A DNA stretch of 34,550 bases from a virus: positions 1-34,550 of the IMG/VR virus record IMGVR_UViG_3300036766_000187; one strand, 5' to 3'. Below are positions 1-5,186 of this stretch, piece by piece. The notes beneath the pieces are model-generated. The model was not told where the DNA came from, ran no database searches, and was given only the letters and a program-made list of their open reading frames with translations. Within the stretch, counting starts at the first letter, position 1. Every line of letters begins with the position of its first letter. Both the position numbers and the translations under genes were made by a program.

Positions 1-128
1 CAGCCCCCGACCCTCCCGACCTTGCCGACCTCGCCGACCCCACCGGCCACGCCGACCCAGCCGACGGCCCAGCCCCCGATCTCGCCGACGGCCCAGCCGA
101 CGACCCCGCCGACCATACCAGCATCGCT
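1..128. repeat. GC-rich short-unit repeat array (left part)
   Basis: Degenerate 9-12 bp units built from GCCGACC and GCCCCCGACC type words. It matches the array at 34287-34550 and ends in a related tail (ccgaccataccagcatcgct here, ccgaccacaccgacatcgct at the right end). This suggests one array interrupted by the window ends, itself made of two related halves. The minus strand is rich in GGG runs. Long open frames across it are low-complexity and are not called as genes. Confidence 0.85.
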
Positions 129-165
129 ATACCAAATAGCCGTAAAGCTCACGGTTGCCCCCGCG

Positions 166-459
166 TTATTTTTTTGGCCGTGCTTTGCCGGCAATTACGG
201 CATCTACAGCGCTCATGGGCACAATAATTATGCCGAGCGGAACGTCCTGCCACTGGTCAATATTTTTCTCAGACGGCGACAAATCGCCAGTCTGGTACGC
301 CGCAACGGCGTCAGACAGTACGATGCATGTCTCGTCTACATAGCTCACACTTCCGTGCCACTGTTGGCGCGAGCCAATGATGAAAACTTGGCGGCCCTGC
401 GTCGCGGCCGCTACGGCTAAGCTCTGAATGTGTGTTGCAATGTTCGTGTTCATGGTCAT
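166..459 (-). CDS. Small beta-rich protein of the MoxR/VWA operon
   Basis: A 97-residue protein of unknown function. Its ATG overlaps the stop of the VWA gene as ATGA, so it is translationally coupled and is the third member of the MoxR-VWA set. The sequence alternates hydrophobic strands with short turns (QVFIIGSRQQWHGSVSYVD, then PLGIIIVPMSAVDAVI). That pattern suggests a small barrel such as an SH3- or LSm-like fold, but this is inference from pattern only. It ends in a basic tail (ARPKK). Downstream on the same strand lies the GC-rich repeat array and, if the molecule is circular, the excisionase-like gene. A second ATG two codons in is possible. Confidence 0.8.
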   Translation of the reverse strand: MTMNTNIATHIQSLAVAAATQGRQVFIIGSRQQWHGSVSYVDETCIVLSDAVAAYQTGDLSPSEKNIDQWQDVPLGIIIVPMSAVDAVIAGKARPKK

Positions 460-1568
460 TTTGATGCTCCTATCGTTGGTAAGTAGATTGTTGTGCCGAC
501 TGCCGCTACGCCGGCGGCAGTGAATAGCCAGATTATTTCGGCGTCTGGGTAATTTTTTGGGTACGCGCCCTGCCCGTCCGTGACGTAGATAATTGCCACC
601 GGATCGTACTGTTCTGATGCCAGGAGCGCAGGGGCAAAATCCGTGCCGCCGCGCCCAGGGACGCTCGTAACCGCGTAGTGCTCGCCTGGTGCAATCGTAT
701 CAACGCGCTGTACGCGGGCGTCCGCGTAAATCACAACGGTCTGGGTGGGTCGGCACTGGTCAACACATGCGCGGGCCTCCTCGATAGCCGTGGATATTGT
801 TTCAAGGTCCATGCTCCCGCTGGTATCAACGCAAATTACCAGCGGCCCGCACGCGTTGGCGTATGTGGCAGGCCGCAGTTCACCGCGTGCCAGACCCCGC
901 CGCGCCAGTCGCGCCCATGTGGTATCCTCTGCCCCGGCGGCACGGGTCAAATGGTGTGCCAATAACTCGCGCCACGGGATCGTGGGAGCTAGCGCGGCGG
1001 TCAGCGCCTCTTCAGCCGATCCCGACAATTTTCCGGCGCGCGCCAAATCGCCCAATACCGCCGCCGTTGCCTCGCGCCACACGCCGGCCTCACCCTCGCC
1101 GGCCTCACTCTTGCCGTCCGAGACCTCGCCGCAAGACGCGCCGCCGCCGCAATCCTCAGGCAATAGCGCATAGATTTCTTCCGCGCTTAATCCCTCGTAA
1201 CCGGGGTCAGCGAGGGCACTAGATGGGAGCGTCACCCCGGCCGCCAGCAGGATCAGATTGATCGCATGGTCCGCCGCGATATTCCAGCGCCGTGGATCAC
1301 GCGACCCACGGCGTAGGTGATGGAGTAGACCACAGTGCAACGACTCATGGATCAGTACGCCGACCCGCTCGGCGGGCGATAGCGCCAACCACCACGCCGG
1401 CCTAATCCACAAGTGCGCGCCGTCCGTACAGGCGGTCTGTAGATGTAGGTCGTGGCCGTCGGCCAACAGAACAGGATATAATCGTAGAGCCAGCGCCGAC
1501 CACCACGGATGATCTAGCACCAGCCGCGTGCGTGCCGCCGCTACTGTCGCGATAGTCGCGGCGCTCAT
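456..1568 (-). CDS. DUF2201-like protein: HExxH domain plus VWA (MIDAS) domain
   Basis: About 370 residues from the ATG at 1568, which overlaps the MoxR stop (ATGA); this coupling is why the start 45 bp upstream is not used. The N-terminal half has a HESLH motif (residues 74-78) followed by an NIAADHAIN segment, as in the putative zinc-metallopeptidase domain of the DUF2201 family. A Gly/Glu-rich linker follows (about 140-165). The C-terminal half is a von Willebrand A-like domain with a complete MIDAS: DTSGS (248-252), Thr309 in GRGGTDF, and Asp331. In bacteria such proteins are commonly paired with MoxR AAA+ ATPases, as here, and are thought to act together in remodelling or metal-dependent maturation. 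Substrate and proteolytic activity are unknown. Confidence 0.88.
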   Translation of the reverse strand: MSAATIATVAAARTRLVLDHPWWSALALRLYPVLLADGHDLHLQTACTDGAHLWIRPAWWLALSPAERVGVLIHESLHCGLLHHLRRGSRDPRRWNIAADHAINLILLAAGVTLPSSALADPGYEGLSAEEIYALLPEDCGGGASCGEVSDGKSEAGEGEAGVWREATAAVLGDLARAGKLSGSAEEALTAALAPTIPWRELLAHHLTRAAGAEDTTWARLARRGLARGELRPATYANACGPLVICVDTSGSMDLETISTAIEEARACVDQCRPTQTVVIYADARVQRVDTIAPGEHYAVTSVPGRGGTDFAPALLASEQYDPVAIIYVTDGQGAYPKNYPDAEIIWLFTAAGVAAVGTTIYLPTIGASK

Positions 1569-2572
1569 CCAATCACCAGCTTGCCGAGCGGGCCAGACGC
1601 TAGCGCCGACCATTCCTGTGACAGAACTAGACCCGGATTTTTGGCGATTGCGTCGCGCAACACTAGCGCCGCGTACTCGCCCAGCCCAATTTTATGCAAC
1701 CGGTCCGCTGCGCGCAGTACCTCCGACCGATGCGCCACGTCCGACGCCCGCCACGCGAGCGACGCCGCGAGCGCGTAACAGGCGCTGGGTGATGTCGGTT
1801 TTTTTATCGACTCGGGGTCGGCCAGCAGCTTGTCGATATCCGGCAGACCGCTGGCAATCGCCGCATACGCGGTAAACTCTGTCGCCGCCGCCTCCCCCAC
1901 AATCCCGGACAGGTGATCACGGCCAACCTGCGCGCCGCTCAGGAGCAGTCGGGATGCCTGCGCCCACGACCGGGGGCAGGCATAGGGCCGGGTGGCGTCA
2001 ACCTGTGGATCAAATTGGTGTAGCAACGGCGTCCGGAACCGCAAAAAACCGACCACCAGCTCGTGGACCCCCTCCGGCACCGCCCACGCCAGCCACTGCT
2101 GGAGGTCGGCCTGTACGTTATACACCGCGCAGCGCGAGATCAGGTGCGACAGGACTGCACCCGCCCCCGCACGATCCTCCCGGCGATTGGTCGCCCCCGC
2201 CACGGCCACGCAATCCGGCAGGGCAAACTCGCCAATCCGCCGGGAGTACAGTAACGGCGAGATTGCCGCCTGCACGGACGGCGACGCCTGACCAATCTCA
2301 TCGACTATCAGTAGGGTCGGCGTGGTTGCAGCAACAACGTCGGCAATATCCCCGATCAACAGGCGCTGTAGGCGCTTGGTGTTAAGGTCGGGCACGTGCA
2401 GGCCGCCCACGTCCGCGCTATCCAGCGAGGGTGCGTGCAGCGTGATGCAGGCCCGGTGATGCAGCACGGCGGCCTGTTCCAGAATTGCGGTTTTCCCCAC
2501 ACCAGGGGGACCGATAAGTAGCGGCGTGATGCCGGCCGCCAAGCAGTCTGATACTAGTTTTAATGTGTCCAA
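1565..2572 (-). CDS. MoxR-type AAA+ ATPase
   Basis: A 335-residue AAA+ ATPase starting at a TTG 4 nt after a GGAGG site; no ATG fits near this site. Walker A is GPPGVGKT (21-28), Walker B is LLIVDEIG (87-94), sensor 1 is GATNR (126-130), and SHLISR (about 142-147) supplies the likely arginine finger. These place it in the MoxR group, ATP-driven ring chaperones that work with VWA-domain partners. The next gene encodes such a partner and overlaps it by 4 nt. The C-terminal half (helical, CPRSWAQASRLL) is the expected lid. A MoxR/VWA pair in a phage early operon is uncommon; the substrate (host protein, virion or metal centre) cannot be read from sequence. Confidence 0.9.
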   Translation of the reverse strand: MDTLKLVSDCLAAGITPLLIGPPGVGKTAILEQAAVLHHRACITLHAPSLDSADVGGLHVPDLNTKRLQRLLIGDIADVVAATTPTLLIVDEIGQASPSVQAAISPLLYSRRIGEFALPDCVAVAGATNRREDRAGAGAVLSHLISRCAVYNVQADLQQWLAWAVPEGVHELVVGFLRFRTPLLHQFDPQVDATRPYACPRSWAQASRLLLSGAQVGRDHLSGIVGEAAATEFTAYAAIASGLPDIDKLLADPESIKKPTSPSACYALAASLAWRASDVAHRSEVLRAADRLHKIGLGEYAALVLRDAIAKNPGLVLSQEWSALASGPLGKLVIG

Positions 2573-2574
2573 GT

Positions 2575-2587
2575 GACCTCCAAGGTC
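2575..2587 (-). promoter_or_regulatory. Palindromic RBS element 1 (MoxR)
   Basis: On the minus strand GACCTTGGAGGTC, arms GACCT/AGGTC around TGG, placing the GGAGG Shine-Dalgarno inside a possible hairpin. It lies 4 nt before the TTG start. The same word precedes four other leftward genes. Confidence 0.6.
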
Positions 2588-2611
2588 GTTGTCGTTGTCG
2601 TTAAATCAGTC

Positions 2612-2815
2612 TCAGTCCCTATCAGGCTGGTAGCAGGCCAGAGTACCCGCCCTTGGCAGGCGCAAGCATAGCTCGCCACGCTCGTGCGCCTGACTCTCCT
2701 GTTCGCACTCCGCATCGGTGTTGCAGGCCCAGGCTTGCTCCAGGTCTTGGCCGTCCGTCCACGCAATCACTGCCACAGCGGCTGCGCACCCGATCAACAC
2801 CAGTCCGGGGCGCAT
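2612..2815 (-). CDS. Small Cys-containing protein with N-terminal hydrophobic segment
   Basis: A 67-residue protein starting at the ATG at 2815, which overlaps the preceding stop by one base (TGATG) and follows GGGAGGTC; a start further upstream would run through the previous gene. Residues 4-18 (GLVLIGCAAAVAVIA) form a signal peptide or membrane anchor. The remainder has four cysteines in CNTDAEC, LC and ACYQPD contexts, suggesting a small disulphide-stabilised periplasmic domain. No family is recognised. It sits just upstream of the MoxR gene in the leftward operon. An exported role is inference. Confidence 0.72.
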   Translation of the reverse strand: MRPGLVLIGCAAAVAVIAWTDGQDLEQAWACNTDAECEQESQAHERGELCLRLPRAGTLACYQPDRD

Positions 2816-2985
2816 CACAAGACCTCCCGCGCGGCACGCACAGCCCGCTGTAGCGGCTGCAACTTGTGACGCTCTATCGCGGCCCTGATCTGGGACACTA
2901 GACGTGGGTCCGGCACATAGGCCGGGACAACCGGGCACGTGATGGCCTGTACCGCTGAGGCAAACTCTTTTTTGTTCACGATCAT
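2815..2985 (-). CDS. Small hypothetical protein of the leftward operon
   Basis: A 56-residue protein beginning MIVNKKEF at the ATG 5 nt after GGAGG in palindromic element 2; an ATG four codons upstream lies inside the ribosome-binding site and is rejected. The sequence is mostly helical and basic (RAAIERHKLQPLQRAVRAAREVL). No domain is recognised. Its TGA overlaps the next ATG, so translation of the two small proteins is probably coupled. Confidence 0.7.
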   Translation of the reverse strand: MIVNKKEFASAVQAITCPVVPAYVPDPRLVSQIRAAIERHKLQPLQRAVRAAREVL

Positions 2986-2988
2986 TTT

Positions 2989-3001
2989 GACCTCCAAGGT
3001 C
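2989..3001 (-). promoter_or_regulatory. Palindromic RBS element 2
   Basis: GACCTTGGAGGTC on the minus strand; flanking bases extend it to TGACCT-TGG-AGGTCA, six paired bases per arm. The start codon of the 56-residue gene is 5 nt past GGAGG. Confidence 0.6.
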
Positions 3002-3018
3002 AGTAAAAGTCTGTCGTG

Positions 3019-3312
3019 CTATCCGGTTACTTCCTGTACTGACACAATAAAAAAGTAACCCGTATCCGTTTCAGCCCCGGAAAGTGTGCCGGTCCAGCCA
3101 AGGTGTTGCATGAACTCTTGTGCAACAGCTTCGTGGGCATCACTCCCGCTTAATTCATACGGGTAAGAATAAGTCTTGTTTAATTTTGGAAAGACACTTC
3201 GATACGCTTTAATGCGAGCGCCTCTCATATTGCTAGGGGAAATGTATTTCGTGACAATTCCCGGACCATAAATAGTGTTTTTTCTCACTTTAACTTCTTT
3301 TTGGGTGTTCAT
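3019..3312 (-). CDS. First gene of the leftward operon, hypothetical
   Basis: A 97-residue protein of unknown function. It starts at the ATG 6 nt after the GGAGG of palindromic element 3, about 28 nt downstream of the predicted transcription start. The sequence is basic at the N terminus (KEVKVRKN) and shows mixed alpha/beta character (YFFIVSVQEV near the end). It contains no recognised motif. As the promoter-proximal early gene it could act in take-over or regulation, but that is position-based inference. It is more AT-rich than the MoxR and VWA genes downstream, which hints at a separate origin. Confidence 0.8.
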   Translation of the reverse strand: MNTQKEVKVRKNTIYGPGIVTKYISPSNMRGARIKAYRSVFPKLNKTYSYPYELSGSDAHEAVAQEFMQHLGWTGTLSGAETDTGYFFIVSVQEVTG

Positions 3313-3316
3313 TTTT

Positions 3317-3329
3317 GACCTCCAAGGTC
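3317..3329 (-). promoter_or_regulatory. Palindromic RBS element 3
   Basis: GACCTTGGAGGTC on the minus strand, immediately upstream of the 97-residue gene, with GGAGG 6 nt from the ATG. Confidence 0.6.
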
Positions 3330-3346
3330 TGTTTGTACTGATATTG

Positions 3347-3374
3347 ATTATCTACTAATGTCATACGTTGTCAA
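3347..3374 (-). promoter_or_regulatory. Leftward early promoter
   Basis: On the minus strand a perfect -35 TTGACA (3374-3369) is separated by 16 bp from GATAAT (3352-3347), a 5/6 match to the sigma-70 -10 box. The predicted start near 3340 gives a leader of about 28 nt containing palindromic RBS element 3. The -35/spacer region resembles that of the promoter at 34275. Confidence 0.75.
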
Positions 3375-3405
3375 CATATATCTCTATTCAATGTTTTTAT
3401 GGTAT

Positions 3406-3420
3406 ATAGATATAATCTAT
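3406..3420. promoter_or_regulatory. Operator-like palindrome overlapping a rightward -10 box
   Basis: ATAGAT-ATA-ATCTAT, perfect 6-bp arms. It contains TATAAT (3411-3416) reading rightward; the -35 is weak (TTCAAT, 18 bp away). A regulator bound here could affect both this site and the leftward promoter about 35 bp away. Which protein binds is unknown. Confidence 0.4.
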
Positions 3421-3422
3421 TG

Positions 3423-3495
3423 GTTAGTGGTTACGTGTAAACCACCAGGAGGCGCTCAAAAAAGAAGGCCGCTACCCTGCAGGCCCCTTTTTATT
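3423..3495 (+). ncRNA. Candidate short RNA with 5' hairpin and weak terminator
   Basis: If the TATAAT at 3411 is used, a transcript of about 70-75 nt would begin near 3423. It would open with a hairpin (GTGGTT at 3427-3432 pairing with AACCAC at 3440-3445), then an unpaired CCAGGAGG, an A-rich stretch, and a GGCC...GGCC hairpin followed by a T-run (3488-3492). There is no reading frame of note. The weak -35 and short terminator stem make this tentative. Confidence 0.3.
3461..3495. terminator. Weak, possibly bidirectional terminator
   Basis: GGCC (3467-3470) pairs with GGCC (3482-3485). The hairpin is flanked by CCCCTTTTTATT on the plus strand and reads GGCCTTCTTTTTT on the minus strand. The stem is short, so efficiency is doubtful. 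Confidence 0.35.
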
Positions 3496-3908
3496 GTGCC
3501 GTAGGCGCTCAGGCGTTAGCCTGTTCGGTTTGACCTTTGATTTTGGTTGGATGCGTTGGGGATAGCGTCTCCCCTCCCCTGCCTAATATTTAATCACTCG
3601 TCAACCTAAGCCCTGTCAGTTGGGCAACCAGCTCCCTGCCCTTGGCAACCACCCTCCCTGCCAAACCCTCGTGCCATCAGCGTGCATTGGCGGTCGGGTT
3701 GTACTCGGGCTACGTACTCCGGATGATGACTCGGTGGCGATGGGGGGGAAATAGTGAGTGACGTCCCCGTCTCCCCCGCCCCAAAAAAAATATTCACCAA
3801 AAACAAAAAAACCCATGCCAGAAGCGGGCACCATGATGAAGCGTGGTTGGCCCGGAAACCGTGGGATGGAGGGAACGGAAGTGTAGTGAGACGAAGGACA
3901 TCGGCGGG

Positions 3909-3929
3909 TGACGATGATGTTTATCGTCA
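3909..3929. other. Stem-loop A with GATGTTT loop
   Basis: TGACGAT (3909-3915), loop GATGTTT, ATCGTCA (3923-3929): seven perfect pairs. The same loop and a covarying stem occur at 4147-4167. Confidence 0.6.
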
Positions 3930-4068
3930 TTTGACTGCCGATTCTGTTAAGGGTTTTATATCAAATAGGACAACATTCTGTCCCATAGCCAAACCCCCAG
4001 CACACACCGTGGGATTTAGATTCATGCTCCGTTTGACTCTGTTGCCACCGTTCTGTGTTGCGTGGCCT

Positions 4069-4167
4069 TGGCTTTGAGCCAGTCGTGCTGACCGGTGGGT
4101 TGGTCAACAAGTAGAGTTTCATGGTTGCTGGCATGAATTCCAGCCTGGTCGATGATGTTTATCGACC
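4069..4167. other. Cluster of four stem-loops ending in stem-loop B (GATGTTT loop)
   Basis: Successive hairpins: TGGCT-TTG-AGCCA (4069-4081), TGACC/GGTCA (4089-4106), GCTGG/CCAGC (4127-4144), and GGTCGAT-GATGTTT-ATCGACC (4147-4167). The last shares its loop with stem-loop A and differs by compensatory pair changes. No protein-coding sense is visible. It may be a structured RNA or a protein-binding DNA region. Confidence 0.45.
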
Positions 4168-4283
4168 ATTACCCGTCCGGGGATTAGACGCGGTGTTCCT
4201 CAGAGAGGGTCTGATTGCTCAGGCTCAGCTCTGATATCGGTAAAGGTATGCCTTCGGTAGAATCATTGCAATAGGCGATGGAC

Positions 4284-4320
4284 AAAAAAGAGGCCAGACC
4301 CCGCTACGCAGTGACTGGCC
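4284..4320 (-). terminator. Rho-independent terminator (minus strand)
   Basis: On the minus strand GGCCAG (4320-4315) pairs with CTGGCC (4297-4292), followed by TCTTTTTT. It would stop leftward transcripts, such as one from the reverse-oriented gene at 4967-4728, before they reach the control region. Confidence 0.6.
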
Positions 4321-4448
4321 GAATGCCCTAAATGTTGCCCCTGATAGCGGTGACCTTGGAGTGAGCCGCTGCGCCGGGGCCGCGCACACCGTTGGAGGAT
4401 GCGAGCCAAGTATGATACATAACCCTGGCCGGAACAAGGTGGTGAGGC

Positions 4449-4643
4449 ATGGCAAAGTCCAAAAAGAAGAAAGAACAACCGCAGTGGAATGCGGGCCTTG
4501 GCAAACGGCCCCGTCACTACGTTCAGGACATCATCGAAAAATCCACCCGCAAGGAACGGGCCTCCCTGCTGGAAGAGGTTCCGTCGGAGTACCGGACATG
4601 GGTGGAAGAGTCCGTCAAGGATTATTATTGGAGAAGAGGTTGA
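4449..4643 (+). CDS. Small basic hypothetical protein
   Basis: A 64-residue protein beginning MAKSKKKKEQ with a Lys-rich N terminus and a charged helical body (YVQDIIEKSTRKERASLLEE, ending DYYWRRG). A GGTGGTGAGG sequence precedes the ATG. Its TGA stop lies inside the first copy of the 51-bp repeat, so the repeat has probably replaced or fixed its end. No family is recognised; nucleic-acid binding is only suggested by charge. Confidence 0.65.
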   Translation: MAKSKKKKEQPQWNAGLGKRPRHYVQDIIEKSTRKERASLLEEVPSEYRTWVEESVKDYYWRRG

Positions 4644-4704
4644 CTTACCGGTAACATACTCTCAGAATCAGTGCTCATCACTGACAGTGGAGCATCACGT
4701 TCCA
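4634..4704 (+). repeat. 51-bp promoter-like repeat, copy R1 (71 bp shared with R3)
   Basis: The core 4634-4684 is identical to R2 (5121-5171) and R3 (6823-6873). It reads as a promoter: TTGACT (4640-4645), 17-bp spacer beginning with the palindrome TTACCGGTAA, CAGAAT (4663-4668), then hairpin TCAGTG-CTCAT-CACTGA. A further 20 bp (4685-4704) is shared with R3, and 4686-4725 matches 7256-7295 in the lipoprotein gene with one mismatch. Downstream it runs into an antisense gene, so this copy drives nothing obvious. Confidence 0.85.
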
Positions 4705-4727
4705 ATGACAAATGAACAGATCATCAT

Positions 4728-4967
4728 TTACTTACCATCTGGCCGCTTGTCCATGCCCTTCTCGGCCAGCATCTCGGCCACATCGTCAACGTGCAGGCAG
4801 TCAACCATACAGGCACCGCTTGGTTGCTGTATGGTCGCAATACTGCCGTTGCAGTAGTCATTACCGGGTTCGGCGCTATGCAGCACACCGAAAGAAACAA
4901 TCTTGCTGCCTGCCAGTTGCACAATCTTGTCGCCGTTCTTTGCTTCTCTGCCGTTTCTGTAGTGCAT
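4728..4967 (-). CDS. Reverse-oriented small hypothetical protein
   Basis: A 79-residue protein on the minus strand in an otherwise rightward region. GAGGTT lies 7 nt before the ATG. It starts MHYRNGREAKNGDKIVQLAG and ends MDKRPDGK. The Asn-Gly-x-x-Ala-x-x-Gly-Asp-x-Val opening suggests a small beta (SH3/KOW-like) domain of a kind common in phage hypothetical proteins; function unknown. It lies between repeats R1 and R2 together with the tail of a truncated neighbour, so the segment looks imported and inverted. The terminator at 4320-4284 would end its transcript; no promoter is evident. Confidence 0.72.
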   Translation of the reverse strand: MHYRNGREAKNGDKIVQLAGSKIVSFGVLHSAEPGNDYCNGSIATIQQPSGACMVDCLHVDDVAEMLAEKGMDKRPDGK

Positions 4968-4968
4968 T

Positions 4969-5120
4969 TTATTTAACCTCGATGAGATAACGATTGTCCT
5001 GCAAATTATCCGGCGTTACCTTCAGCGCCGGGCCTAAATCCGGGATCGGTTCTTTCGGGACATCGTCCCCACAAGATGAACCAGCATACCACAATGAACC
5101 AGCATACCACACCGGCACCA
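4969..5120 (-). pseudogene. C-terminal remnant of a gene cut off at repeat R2
   Basis: On the minus strand an open frame without its own start runs out of R2 and ends with a protein-like tail (DDVPKEPIPDLGPALKV, then NRYLIEVK and stop). The next gene's ribosome-binding site overlaps its end, as in a normal operon. The missing 5' part coincides with R2, so a breakpoint there removed it. An 18-bp tandem repeat lies within it (5076-5111). Confidence 0.5.
5076..5111. repeat. 18-bp tandem repeat, two copies
   Basis: ATGAACCAGCATACCACA occurs twice in direct succession (5076-5093 and 5094-5111). Part of the second copy (GCATACCACACC, 5102-5113) is an exact inverted repeat of 5179-5190 at the methyltransferase start, so a 12-bp inverted repeat flanks R2. 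Confidence 0.8.
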
Positions 5121-5171
5121 AAGAGGTTGACTTACCGGTAACATACTCTCAGAATCAGTGCTCATCACTGA
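5121..5171 (+). repeat. 51-bp promoter-like repeat, copy R2
   Basis: Identical to the cores of R1 and R3. Predicted -35 TTGACT and -10 CAGAAT are 17 bp apart, and the hairpin TCAGTG-CTCAT-CACTGA ends 15 bp before the methyltransferase ATG, with CTTGGAGGT between them. It is the probable promoter of the methyltransferase. Confidence 0.8.
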
Positions 5172-5186
5172 GCTTGGAGGTGTGGT

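Larger units (their letters stand above)
3498..4283. other. Gene-poor stretch of the divergent control region
   Basis: About 0.8 kb with no gene I can support. It holds an imperfect tandem repeat near 3620-3665 (TTGGGCAACCAGCTCCCTGCC then CTTGGCAACCACCCTCCCTGCC), a G-rich run near 3742, and several short hairpins listed separately. An open frame at 3754-4077 starts at GTG but has no convincing protein character. The stretch could be an origin, a packaging region, a structured RNA or a decayed gene. Confidence 0.5.

Noticed and set aside
22-420. Plus-strand frame of 132 codons at the left end
   Set aside because: Its first part is repeat translation (Pro/Thr-rich) and the rest is antisense to the coupled gene at 166-459; no ribosome-binding site is evident.
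3754-4077. 107-codon frame in the control region
   Set aside because: GTG start, G-run rather than a proper ribosome site, irregular composition, and it runs through stem-loop A. No protein-like pattern.
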